Positions 10,755 to 22,216 of a stretch of DNA of 64,000 nucleotides are shown piece by piece. The position numbers and the translations under genes were made by a program. The stretch spans positions 62,001 to 126,000 of the forward strand of contig OY752144.1 in assembly GCA_963573315.1 (NCBI GenBank). Reading direction: 5' to 3'. The notes beneath the pieces are model-generated. The model was not told the origin of the DNA. It ran no database searches and was given only the letters and a program-made list of their open reading frames with translations. Every line of letters starts with the position of its first letter. Position 1 is the stretch's first letter. This DNA is from Entomortierella parvispora (lineage: Eukaryota; Mortierellomycota; Mortierellomycetes; Mortierellales; Mortierellaceae).

Positions 10755-12860
10755 TTACATGCACTCGAAGCAAAAATCTTTTGTACAAAAGTCTGGTCCA
10801 CCACAAGTTGGAAGAGTTGGTGGAGCAGGTGAAGGAGACAAGCCTTCTCGATTATCAATCAACGTTCCTGGTGGTGTTGCCGATACTGCTGACAAAGGAC
10901 CTGAAAGTGGCGGCAAAGACAGCAAAGGGAATGGAGGCAGTGAGGGTAACGGAGGCAACGGCGCCAATGGGGCGCGATTTGGGGCAGGCGGTGGTGGAGA
11001 CTGCAGACTCAAGAGATCGATTGTCCTTGCCAGTGCGGTTCTTGGCGTCGTCAGGACCCCCACTGTAGTTGCAGCTGTTGCTCCTGTTGTTGATGTTGTT
11101 GTTGTAAAAGGCAAAGAGGAACCAAATATACCAGCCGAGCTGAATTGACCTTCCTGTCTTTGCTTCTTTGTTGGCGTTGTGAAATACTTTGGAAGGTTGG
11201 ATGGTGGTGGAGAGCTGGGTGCGAGTGAGCGCGGAGGGGATGGTGAGGGTGTGAAACCAAACAAGTCCTTCTCCTCTGCATCTTCCTTTTCCTCTTGTTC
11301 CTCCTCCTCTTGGTCATAGCGCAACATGTCCTCGTCCTCCATATGATTGTGCTTCCTCTTGATGCTCCTGGCTAACAGCAGACTAGTCAAGGTTGTGGTG
11401 GCAGTGGCTGTTGACGGACGGATTGATCCTGTTGTTGCAGGTATGGGTCTAGAGGGCGAGGACCATCCAGGCGGTGGCGCCGAAACTGATGGCAATGGTG
11501 GGGACGGCGAGGACGAACGGACAGTCAAAGAGGATGGGCGTTTTGAGAATAGTGAGTCGGCCAAAGCGACAGTTCTGGGCATCATTCTCGATCTTCGTCG
11601 GTTTATCAGATCCATCCTTTCCTCTAGTGATCCTGAATGGCGACTCGGCAATGAAGATTCACTTTGGAAAGGAAGAGTGTCGGATGCCGTTGGTCTCTCA
11701 GAGACCCGTATTGGAGATACAGCTGGTTCCTCCTCTGCATTATTCTCTTCTTCTTCTTGCTGATCCCAGTCCTCGTTCTCTTCGCTGTCCCAGTCACTTG
11801 CACTACTTTTGGGCAAGTCGCTGTCCTCATCGGCAATCCTCTGGGGAGACTCTGACTTTTCTGGAGATTTTGACCTCTCTATGATGAAATGCCTGGAAGT
11901 ATCGGGGAGTGGGGCCGCTTTCGAGTCCTTGGGTACAAATAAAAGGTTGTCAAAGTCGTCACCACCATACACCTGATGTGGCGGCCCTTCGTCCTTGCGA
12001 CGCCCTTCATCGCTGCGGCCGCCACGTTGATGAGAATGTTGACGTGACTCGCTAGCTCCTTTGTGCTTTAGCTGTCTATCCTTTGAACGTCGCCTTGCTA
12101 TCCGGTCTGCTTTCCGAAGCCTTTCCTGTTCCTCTTTCTGTGGTCCTTTCAATTCCAGTCCCAACCTGGTCATGGTTCCAAAGAGCGTTTTCTCTTGATC
12201 TCGTAGGAAGCCTTGGTCAACAATAATCTCGCCCGTCATCAGGTCAATCTCATCATCAGCTTCGTTTTCGCCTCGCCGCTCATATCGCTCGAAAATATCC
12301 TTCCACGCCTGGGCCAAACGCAGACTTGACGCTTGTCGAAGATCATCCAGACTATGTGTTGTTGTTGTTGTTGTTGTTGCTGAAGTTTCTGGGTCGGCAA
12401 AGTCCAGAGACGAAGGGTCTATAGGATCTAGGAAAGGCTCGCCATTGTTTTCATCACCATCCGTGAGGTATATGAGCGAAAGGGATGAAGAATCTGATTC
12501 GTCCGACTCTGAATCGAGGCTGCTAGCGTCCCCACTTTCATTTCCGGATTCCAACAATTCCTGTTCATCCGTGCTACCCTCACTGTGTTCATCTTCATCG
12601 TCGACCTCGTGCTCGACTTCGTGCCTGACATTGTCCTCGACATTGTCCTCGACTTCAGAGTCGCCTCCGAACGACCAGACAACCTGATCTGCTGAATGAG
12701 GTGGAGTAGGCGAAGAAGGTGGGGAGAGGCTGGTTTTGGCATGCGAGTGATGGTTGTCGTAGGTCAGGCTGTGGCGGCGATGTCTGTGATGGCGGCGTCT
12801 TGATGTTGCCTGGGTGAGCAGCAAGGGGACAAGCGACTGCGACGGGGGATAGATGGGCAT
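10755..12860 (-). CDS. Scm3/HJURP-like CENP-A chaperone candidate
   Basis: A single exon of 701 residues starting at ATG 12860, which has an intact frame to TGCATGTAA; the frame is open further upstream to 13103, but that part looks like leader sequence. Residues 178-222 match the Scm3 core: RLAQAWKDIFERYERR, then a linker, then DEIDLMTGEIIVDQGFLR. In Scm3 proteins this helix plus the EIDL.TGEI..D pattern binds the centromeric H3 variant. The rest is low-complexity: an acidic N-terminal third, a Lys/Arg-rich helix at about 243-275, then Ser/Pro-rich sequence. Scm3 deposits CENP-A at centromeres in the nucleus. Only the core motif supports the call. The long tail has no recognisable domain, and a different SWR-like chaperone cannot be excluded. 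It converges with aconitase and diverges from the gene at 13974. Confidence 0.68.
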   Translation of the reverse strand: MPIYPPSQSLVPLLLTQATSRRRHHRHRRHSLTYDNHHSHAKTSLSPPSSPTPPHSADQVVWSFGGDSEVEDNVEDNVRHEVEHEVDDEDEHSEGSTDEQELLESGNESGDASSLDSESDESDSSSLSLIYLTDGDENNGEPFLDPIDPSSLDFADPETSATTTTTTTHSLDDLRQASSLRLAQAWKDIFERYERRGENEADDEIDLMTGEIIVDQGFLRDQEKTLFGTMTRLGLELKGPQKEEQERLRKADRIARRRSKDRQLKHKGASESRQHSHQRGGRSDEGRRKDEGPPHQVYGGDDFDNLLFVPKDSKAAPLPDTSRHFIIERSKSPEKSESPQRIADEDSDLPKSSASDWDSEENEDWDQQEEEENNAEEEPAVSPIRVSERPTASDTLPFQSESSLPSRHSGSLEERMDLINRRRSRMMPRTVALADSLFSKRPSSLTVRSSSPSPPLPSVSAPPPGWSSPSRPIPATTGSIRPSTATATTTLTSLLLARSIKRKHNHMEDEDMLRYDQEEEEQEEKEDAEEKDLFGFTPSPSPPRSLAPSSPPPSNLPKYFTTPTKKQRQEGQFSSAGIFGSSLPFTTTTSTTGATAATTVGVLTTPRTALARTIDLLSLQSPPPPAPNRAPLAPLPPLPSLPPFPLLSLPPLSGPLSAVSATPPGTLIDNREGLSPSPAPPTLPTCGGPDFCTKDFCFECM

Positions 12861-13973
12861 TGGTCCTTCTTGTCCTGTCCTGGCTGCATCCTCCCTCGAT
12901 GAAGAATGAAAGCAACAAACAACACAGGAAAAAAAATCGCGTTGCAATGAAACGCGTAGTGCACGTGACCAACTTCCTCTTGTTCGTTTTTTCTTTTGAA
13001 CGACCTGATCCTTGCTTGTACGAGTCCTGATCTGGGGCTGAAGAGTGGTCGGAATGGAGATCCAGGAATAGGATGATGGGTGCGTCAGGTGAACAAGAAG
13101 CAAAGAGTGTTAAGGAATACGACCAGGTACAGTCACCAAGCAAGACAACAGGGCGAAGGGCGCAAACCGATCAGAACCTGGGCGCAGACGCAGACACGGA
13201 CAGACACAGACGCACTGTTGGGCGAGAATGAACATGCACCGAGGGCGTGAAGAAAGAAAAGGACGGAGGAGAGCTGTCCAGCCGCACACCAAAAATAAAA
13301 AAAGTCGGTAATTCCCGCATCATTGCATGGCACGCACAGGTCAGGATCAGACGAGCGAGAGTTGACAGACGAGACAGAGATAGAGCGGAGATCAAAACGA
13401 GAGCAAAGGTGCTCGTTTGCAGGGAAGAGTACAAATGCAATTATAGCCAGCGCGCTGACAACAAGACAAGAACGCTGAGGATGGGGCAACAACAATAATA
13501 ATGATGCCATGCCTGCTTGCCCGGCAACGATGGAAGATAGGGGGGAAGCTAGCAAAGGAAGGAGAGACCCGGAGAGGGAGGGAGGGCGAGCACTGCGAGA
13601 CATGTGTGTGTTTGCCGCCCAGCCAGACCACCGCCTTTGGCCCAGAGCAGAGAGAGGAGGGTGAGAAAGAGAGGAAGGAAGGAAGCAGGATGAGAGACAT
13701 CAAAAAGGATGGAGACGACATGACACCTCTCTCTTTCTCTTTCTCTCTTCCTCTTTCTCCGCTCCTCTCTTTCCATCCCGCATTCCTTCCATCCTTCATT
13801 CGCTCATCACTCTCTCTCCCTTTCTCTTACTTTGTTCTTCCTCCTCCCCTTTTACTTCTTTCTTTTCCTCTCTCCACTCCACTCCATTCCTCCCCAACAT
13901 CTTGCCTTCATTTCACACGCCGTATTTCCTTTCTCTCAGACTTTGCGAGACCCTTTGAATGCTCGCCTCGCCC
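12861..13973. promoter_or_regulatory. Shared divergent promoter region
   Basis: About 1.1 kb between the starts of the Scm3-like gene (-) and the Ser-rich gene (+). It contains the 11-mer GTGCACGTGAC (12959-12969, E-box core 12962-12967) about 100 bp upstream of the Scm3-like ATG, and a strong CT tract at 13725-13880 upstream of the plus-strand gene. No coding sequence is supported. Confidence 0.5.
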
Positions 13974-16208
13974 ATGGCGTCCTACAGTGTCCTCGATGCT
14001 CTGGGGGACCTTCATCTCGACCCTCTCGGCCCTTCTCCTTCCTTACTCGATAAACCCGCTCGGTCAAAGACCTTCACTCGCCTCACTAGGACAACCCCTC
14101 CAGCTCAGTCTCCGGCATCTTTTCTAATGGCAAACACACTGCTGCCACCGACTCAAATTCAAAGGCCTTCCAAGCCGGATACCACACCCTCTACGAGCAC
14201 TATTGGCCATTACCACAGCAATAAGAACGATGGTATCGGCAGTGAGAACAGCGGCATCGACAAGGAGGCTAGCGCCGACACCAGTCCCAGCGGCAGTGGC
14301 CTCGATCGCTTCCGTGCCTCGTCCTCTTTGCTTATTCAACCCTCCAACGACTTTCTCGACAACCAGCCCTCGACCGATCCAGGCCAGCACTTCACCACCC
14401 ACCGCCGCTTCGACCGCGCTTCTGCACAAAAGGCTGCCCTGTCATTCCTCCAGGAGAACAACGTCCTTCAACCGCTGTCTTTGCCTTCCGAGGAACAGCA
14501 ACCGACAGTGACCAGATCTAAGGCTACGTTTACTAGGATAACGAAGCCACGCTTCAATGCCTTTGGTTCTCCCAAACTGGGTCCCTCTGGAAGCTTGCTA
14601 GCCAGCGGCAGTCGCAGCAACAGCATCTCCAGTATCAACAATGACAGCCTCAGATCGAGCTCTCCCTCTCTGCAGGAGGACAGTGCGTCCACTTCACCGT
14701 CGCCATCAACGTCGTCACCGACTTCATCATTATCACCTTCTCCGCCGCTGTCTTCGCCTGCATGGTCCTTGCGTCTGGAAGAACCTCGACAGCGACCTTC
14801 AATATACCACGCTCCAACAAAGGCTCAAGTTCCCTCACTTTCGCTCTCGCTCTCGCCATCATTCCTCTCTCTGCCTTCAGCAGTACCATCGCTCTCGCCA
14901 GCCTCCTCATATTCTTCCTCGTCCTGCTCTTCGCTCTCTTCGCTCTCTTCGCTCTCATCATCCCCTTCACCACCCCCAACGCACATTATCTTCCCTGCAT
15001 CAGAAGACCAACATGGTTGGTGGCAGCAAAGACCTGTCCCGAGTGATCTTCTCTGTGCAGAAGAGGGGATGAAATCTGGCAACGATTCATTAGCGGATAC
15101 AAGACAGGGATCAGAGACTGGAAGACTTGTGGGTTCTCCTGAAGAGAAACATCCGCCTTTGCTCCAGGGAACCACACTCGCGACACTCTCCGAGAGTGAG
15201 GGTGAAACTTCACCAAGTCATTTCTCCGAAAAGGGTGTCTCCAGTTGTGACAGGGAGAAAGGCGAGACAGCAGAAAGTTGTTGCAGCAGTAACAACAACA
15301 GCGATCTGGGTTGCTCTGGGTGCCCCTTTACTCCTCTGCAACAGCGACGTCTAAACTCAAGGGGATTTGAACAAGTCAGACCAAGGACGACTCTCCAAGG
15401 CAGGACCCGTGCACCCTCACCGCCTTCAGTCATCACTGGATTTTGCTCCATCTCGTCTCAAGGATCTAGCACCAGTAGTGGTGAACCCTCCCCTCAAGAC
15501 TTCCTAGGCGAGGCAGATCTACCTTACCCAGTACCATCGACTCTCCAGGAACGACAGGCTCGACATCGAAAGAGAACCGAGCAATTGAGACAGTTGAAAT
15601 TGCGCGAGGAGCGGGAAGCACGAGAAACTTGGAGGAGGACTCGTCGACGAGGAGCGTCCTTTACTGCTGGAATTCCCCCCTGTGACGACAACAAGAGCAA
15701 CAACAACATTAGCAGCAGTGGCAGCTCATGTCCACAGGGAAGATCAAAGGGCAGACCTCTCTCTCTATCATTGTCCTCAAGCTGGAGCAACAAAATCCAG
15801 CACCCATCAATTGTGGGAGCTGTAAGAGCAGGAGCGAATCACCTCAAACGATCGCCATCCTCACCAGTTGCAAAAGGGGGCAATGCAGCTGCATCTACAG
15901 ACAAGACAACCCGTCGCTGCGTCGGATTTGACCTGAAGCGGACAAAGATCATTGAATACGATGCCTACGAGTGGAGTCCCTGTACGATATCGACGCCAGC
16001 ATCTCGGCAGGACCGAGATGGTGGAGGATACTTTGATCTGTGTATAAGCAGCGCAACGTCGTCTTTGTCAGGATCTGATGATGATGAAAGTAACAACAGC
16101 AACGACAACTACAAACAAGATTATAGAATACGAGATGATGGTCCACGACGATATCGCCGAGCAGCCACCGTCTATCCCGGATCCAAAAACTTTGACATGA
16201 CCTTATGA
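13974..16208 (+). CDS. Ser-rich low-complexity protein of unknown function
   Basis: A single exon of 744 residues. The start ATG at 13974 sits in a good context (cgcccATGGcg); an ATG 15 bases upstream at 13959 is in frame. I do not recognise a family. The protein is Ser/Pro-rich with long Ser runs, a charged helix (EERQARHRKRTEQLRQLKLR region, about residues 520-545), and a better conserved-looking C-terminal block with RRCVGFDLKRTKIIEYDAYE at about 651-670. RRCVGF fits the RVxF consensus for protein phosphatase 1 docking, so a PP1 regulatory subunit is one possibility, but that is only inference from a short motif. The reading frame is long and uninterrupted and codon choice is ordinary, so it is likely a real gene. 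Confidence 0.7.
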   Translation: MASYSVLDALGDLHLDPLGPSPSLLDKPARSKTFTRLTRTTPPAQSPASFLMANTLLPPTQIQRPSKPDTTPSTSTIGHYHSNKNDGIGSENSGIDKEASADTSPSGSGLDRFRASSSLLIQPSNDFLDNQPSTDPGQHFTTHRRFDRASAQKAALSFLQENNVLQPLSLPSEEQQPTVTRSKATFTRITKPRFNAFGSPKLGPSGSLLASGSRSNSISSINNDSLRSSSPSLQEDSASTSPSPSTSSPTSSLSPSPPLSSPAWSLRLEEPRQRPSIYHAPTKAQVPSLSLSLSPSFLSLPSAVPSLSPASSYSSSSCSSLSSLSSLSSSPSPPPTHIIFPASEDQHGWWQQRPVPSDLLCAEEGMKSGNDSLADTRQGSETGRLVGSPEEKHPPLLQGTTLATLSESEGETSPSHFSEKGVSSCDREKGETAESCCSSNNNSDLGCSGCPFTPLQQRRLNSRGFEQVRPRTTLQGRTRAPSPPSVITGFCSISSQGSSTSSGEPSPQDFLGEADLPYPVPSTLQERQARHRKRTEQLRQLKLREEREARETWRRTRRRGASFTAGIPPCDDNKSNNNISSSGSSCPQGRSKGRPLSLSLSSSWSNKIQHPSIVGAVRAGANHLKRSPSSPVAKGGNAAASTDKTTRRCVGFDLKRTKIIEYDAYEWSPCTISTPASRQDRDGGGYFDLCISSATSSLSGSDDDESNNSNDNYKQDYRIRDDGPRRYRRAATVYPGSKNFDMTL

Positions 16209-17635
16209 TCCTTATGATAACCCCCTTCAAAATATACCTTTTTTCATGCCATCAATGTTGAACCCAATTGAACTCGATTTGTTTGAAGATTTTATTTTAT
16301 TTTTCTCTCAGTTGTGAAGATGAAACGGACGACACTGCATCCCATAAAAAACTAAGGTCGAGAGGACTCAAACCTCCATCCGTCGGCCACCCGAGAAGGG
16401 TGACCATTGGACATTCAATGCGAACCTTTTGTGTAGAGAAAGAAGTAGAGGAAATGTGGGAAGATATACCAAAGCGGATCTGTCTGTGAAAAAAAGCAGA
16501 CAAGACTCAATCATGGCATACAAAACGACCCTGGAGTTAGGCTCTTGGCCACCATGTCTAGTGAGTATATTTCGCTATTGTTTGCAAGAAAAGAATTCTC
16601 AGCAGGAAGATCGTCCCCCTGCCTTCACGAGAGATTTCAAGCGAGCGAGCTCACGAACACGAGGTGGCCTGGTTGTGTGGGTGGGAATTTTGGAGAAGGG
16701 GAAGGGAGTGGGAACATTCAATTCAACTCATCATGACAGAAAGGGGCAGGGTGCAATTGAGAACATGTTTTATTAAGCAAATCATTCATAGATCTTACGG
16801 AAGTATAACGGCACAGGAAACGATAGGGCAAATGGACAAAGGGACAGGGAGGAAGTGAAGGGAAGATGAAGAGAAAAAAAAAGCGAGTGAAAACAACATA
16901 TTTTTGTATTGAAAACAGGTAGCAGTCACAATGGTTGACGTCACCGAGGTGACAATTGTTGCATCTGCTATCGCAGGGTCTGGGTTTGGCGACGATGGCG
17001 CTCACAAGTGGAGTCGCCTTGTCAGTGAGTCGCCATGAATTGTTGGCCACCCGAACACCTCTTCAAGGTATGGAACGCGTCGAGACCTGCCAAAGGTATC
17101 CAAGTGGCCGAGGAGTAGACAGACAGTCATCTGGAAGCGACTTGGGAGTCGACAGTGAGAGTGCTGAAGTCGTCCTTTCTGCCAAACTGACAGATTCAAG
17201 AGCGAATCTCACAATACGGCAAGGACCCAATCCGCCTTGGCTGCGATGGAGGAGAGAGTCTAGAGGAGCAAAAGCCAAGTGTTTGACACAGAGTGAAAAG
17301 GGTGGGACAAAGATCCGACGCCACCAATAATGTCCTCCCTCCAAAAAATCTTGCCGCTTCTCGGCCGGGATTGATCGCCGCTGGTGCACCCACAACAGCC
17401 AGGTCCGTCAAGCTGCTCAGCCGAAGGAAGGCAAGCGCAGAGGAAAACGAGGACGGAGACTGACAGGGTTTGGTGGATGGGAGCAGCAGTTCACCCGATG
17501 GCCATTCGTTCTTTCCCCATCCCCCTCCTCCTCTTTCTTCATTGAACCCTCTCTCTTTCTCCACCCTCATTCTCACTTCTCATTCCCACAGCACTCTGAA
17601 TTCAAAGGCCGTTTCCACCAAAGATAAAAACACAC
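16209..17635. other. Intergenic
   Basis: No gene supported. It includes a CRE-like palindrome TGACGTCA (16936-16943) and, on the minus strand near 16350-16375, a tRNA-like T-arm sequence followed by six T (discussed under rejected items). The 17500-17600 portion is the CT-rich promoter of the next gene. Confidence 0.5.
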
Positions 17636-20084
17636 ATGGCAAAAGAAAAGGCTGATCTGGGTCCTATCCAAGGAACCCTCACCAATCTCCGGATCCCTGT
17701 CCCTGGTAAACCCATCCAGCTAGCTGGCATTCTCCAGTCCACTGGTCATCCTACGCGTCGGCTCGGCATCATCTGCCATGGCGTTCTGGGTACGTGTCTA
17801 GACCCACAGCTGAAGTGATAAGAAGCCGTCCATCTGTTAGTCTTGTTAGTCTTGAGCCCTCCTTGCCTCTCGGCTCATTCGTCTTTTCATGGCTATAGGA
17901 CACAAAAACTATCTTTTTCAGCCGTTGTTGGCAAATCTGTTGGCGCCTCACATGGATACATTTCGGTTCGACTCCAGGTAGGTGCATCGAGGTTGGGATG
18001 TACAAAGTTGTCATGGTTTGAAGCTGGTGAAACTAATCGCGAGTTTCTTTGCAGAGGTAACGGTGAAAGCGATGGTCAGATGGGCTATTCCAACTGGGAC
18101 GATGATTATGAGGACATTGATACGGTTGTGAACCATTTTGAGCGTCAAGGGTACCAGATCTACGCGCTCATCGGTCATTCGAGAGGCGCCATCTCGACCC
18201 TGAACTACGCCGCCTGCTCAAACCATGTGCCGCTGATCCCTCATATTGTGAGTATCAGCACTCGATTTGACATGGCGGATGTCAAACGCCGGCATGGTAA
18301 ACATATTGTCAACATGTTGGAAGAAGAGGTAAGCTGTGAAAAAGATAAGAAAGAGCTGTGACAAGAGCAGCCATTGATGTCGAACGTGTTTGCTTGCAAT
18401 GTTGTGATAGGGTTACTTTGACTGGGCTGCGCGCGCCGCTGGAAAGGATGTTTCCATCCGAGTCTCGAAGAAGAACTTTGACGATTTCATCCAGTTCAAC
18501 ACCGCGGCAGGTAAGTAGAGTGCTCTGACCATGACTTTGGCCCATGATAACACTAGCCACTTACTTTTTTATGGTCTTGTTGGCTCTCTTAGTGGTCAAC
18601 ATCCCCTCAATGACCAACATCCTGCTTTGTCACGGATCTGAAGACGCCGTAAGAATTATATTATATCTGTCAGAGTCTTTGGACGCTGTGTTGTTTTTTC
18701 TTAATCTTTCATAATCTCCTATCCAGGTTGTTCCGATCAAAGACGTGGCAACACTCCACGCTCATCTCTCACACGCCAACACAAGTGTTCGCATCATCAC
18801 CAATGCAGACCATAACTACCGTGACCATACTCAAGAGATTGCCCAGACTGTGGCCCAGTACTTCTCGGCGGAGGGCCGTAAGGAGGACTGGACGCGACGC
18901 ATCATGCCCAATTGGAGAAGTTGGGTGGGCGCAGTCGGAGGCGTTTTGAATTTCAGAACTGTTGGTGATACCTGGATCCCTTCCTCGAATGATGGGACAG
19001 TGAAGTACCTTCGACCAGGTGTGATCTATCGATGTGCAGAGTAAGTTCCTGGAAAGACACGTCGATGTTCACTTGCTCATTGAGTGGTATTTACATTAAC
19101 CACCTCCCTTCGCTATACCACAATTAATCCAACAGCATTTCAACACCAACCGAAGACGGTGTTCGAGTCCTCGAGTCGCTTAACATCACGGATGTCTTTG
19201 ACTTGCGCTCAACTATAGAAACCGAGCGTCGAGCAACATTGTAAAACAAAGCGACGGGTGTATTTAAAGTTTTGAGGCTGTTCCGATTGCCATTGCTCAC
19301 CCTCTCTTGTGTTCTTTCTTTCCTTTCCACTGCACCCATCCAAGTCAAACGAACAAGATCCGAAGGCATCACACGCCTGTTTTTTCTGACGAAGACTATT
19401 CGCCTGTGAACATTGCTTCGAGATTTTCCAAGTACCTGGGAGGTGCCGAAGGTTTTGCCGAGGCGTACATGTCCATGATACCCAATGTCAATCAGTTCTT
19501 TAGACCAGTGTTGGATCATATCGTTCAAAAGCGGACGCCGTTTATTGTCCATTGCACTGCAGGAAAGGACCGCACTGGGGTTGTCTGTGCGTTATTGCAG
19601 ATGATCTGTGGGGTGGATGAAGAGACGATTACCTGGGAATACGAGCTGACCCACAAATGTTTGGCCAGTAAGTTGTTAGTTCCTGCGGTGGCACAAGGTC
19701 GCTTCGAGCACACTAAACTGACACCAACTCTATCTTGCTTTACGAACTGGCTGATAGTTAAAGAAGAGGATGTTCAGGTCCTCAAGGCCGTCTTTGGCGA
19801 TGAAACTTCGGACGAACGCGTCCGCGGCATCTTGTCTGCAAAGTAAGCGAGAAACTGAGATCCAATATGGTAACCTCAAAAAAAATCTATTACTAATCCG
19901 TCTCCCCTTCTTCTATCATGACCCAAGGGCGGAGTACATGGCTCGCTTCTTGGAGAAGTTCCATGCAAAGTACGGATCGATCCACGAGTTCCTCATACAC
20001 GAGATGCAGCTGAGCAAGGAGCAAATCCAGCAGGTTCATGACGCGTTAGTGGTGACCATTCCTCTCCCTCGGCCAGCCCTCTAA
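17636..20084 (+). CDS. Alpha/beta-hydrolase fused to an atypical tyrosine phosphatase
   Basis: Ten exons: 17636-17789, 17899-17977, 18055-18328, 18411-18510, 18593-18648, 18727-19040, 19136-19240, 19345-19667, 19758-19842 and 19928-20084. All joins keep frame and give 548 residues. Residues about 25-275 form an alpha/beta hydrolase of the serine aminopeptidase S33 type: oxyanion segment CHGVLGHKNY, nucleophile Ser120 in GHSRGA, Asp220 in HGSEDAVVP and His250 in NADHNY, so a full triad. Residues about 315-530 form a Y_phosphatase3 domain: GVIYRCADISTPTEDGVRVL, DVFDLRS, HTPVFSDEDYSP, and the P-loop HCTAGKDRTG with Cys431 and Arg437. Both halves keep their catalytic residues, so the enzyme should be bifunctional. 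Such phosphatases act on phosphotyrosine or phosphoinositides; the substrates here are unknown. There is no signal peptide, so it is probably cytosolic. Confidence 0.88.
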
Positions 20085-20693
20085 ATCCGAGGGATCAGTC
20101 ATCGCCTCTCTAGCCTTAGTCTCGATTGCCTGTCTTTATTAAAATCGTACCAGAGCCGTCAATTGACTGTCCGACTTTCTGCAGCGCAATTGAAGACAGA
20201 TTTCAAGAGGTGACAACGCGAATTGGAAAGAGGAGGAGTTTGATTTGTAAAGGTGTGCGCCCCCGCAAGTCGTTCCGCAGTTAGGCTTCAATTGCCTGGG
20301 TTTCTTGCGGCCATCGCTCAATTGACTTTTGTGCGGGGGTGTTTGCATGCTCGAACCGCGGGTAACTCTCTTTTGAGCACACAGGGCTACTGGGGTCATT
20401 GGAGAACTTGAGGGCCCCAGCGCTCTCTGACTCATCTCGCCTTTGGTACGGCGGCATGTCAAACGAGGACCGAAAACATAAATATGTGCCTGTTTTCGGC
20501 TTTACCTCTCTTTTTTCAACCAACAAACACATCAAACCAAACCAAACCAAACCAAACCTGTTACCAGGCACACACAGACCAAGCATCTCATCTTCCCCGC
20601 AATTGCATACCGTCATATCTCCAAGGTCTCCTCTCCTCCAAGTCCCCTGCTCCTCCAAGTCCCCTGCTCCTCCATCCCGCGGACAAACCAGCT

Positions 20694-20954
20694 ATGTTGC
20701 ACTCACAAACCCAGCGTAACGGATACATCCAGATCAAGGAAGATATCATGTCCGCCTCATCCACCTCCACGCCCACAGTGGTCCAGCTCCGGAATATCGC
20801 CTCCACCTTACCCTCAAGATCGCTGACTCGCGCCGAAGTCCTTGAGAGCCTCGTTCCTCTTTCCCGCGCTCCCTGGGGTCAGGCTCCTTCGATTATGGTC
20901 CAAGATCCGCTCACTCAAAAGCATGATCAACAGCAGCGACGAAAAAGTGCCTAG
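20694..20954 (+). CDS. Hypothetical small protein, possibly first exon of a longer gene
   Basis: An open frame of 86 residues from ATG 20694 (MLHSQTQRNGYIQIKEDIM), downstream of a CT- and CAA-rich leader. I recognise no family. The sequence reads like protein (RSLTRAEVLESLVPLSR) rather than noise. Downstream, 21206-21300 (EEWRFNSPKLIVCVPKKK in another frame, ending at a GTGAGT donor) and 21343-21440 (after a CTAG acceptor, DTEDFSDEDPAPAMLERKK) also look exon-like, so the gene may continue toward 21640 across the (TC)n tract. I could not build a frame-consistent join for all pieces. Confidence 0.3.
   Translation: MLHSQTQRNGYIQIKEDIMSASSTSTPTVVQLRNIASTLPSRSLTRAEVLESLVPLSRAPWGQAPSIMVQDPLTQKHDQQQRRKSA

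Positions 20955-22216
<1,262 letters not shown>

Noticed and set aside
16350-16430. tRNA-like element on the minus strand (T-arm GGAGGTTTGAGTCCTCT, anticodon-like hairpin CACCCTTCTCGGGTG, then TTTTTT)
   Set aside because: The T-arm pairs well, but no 5' acceptor strand matches CGACCTT without a bulge, the D-arm is absent and the variable loop is odd. At most a tRNA relic.
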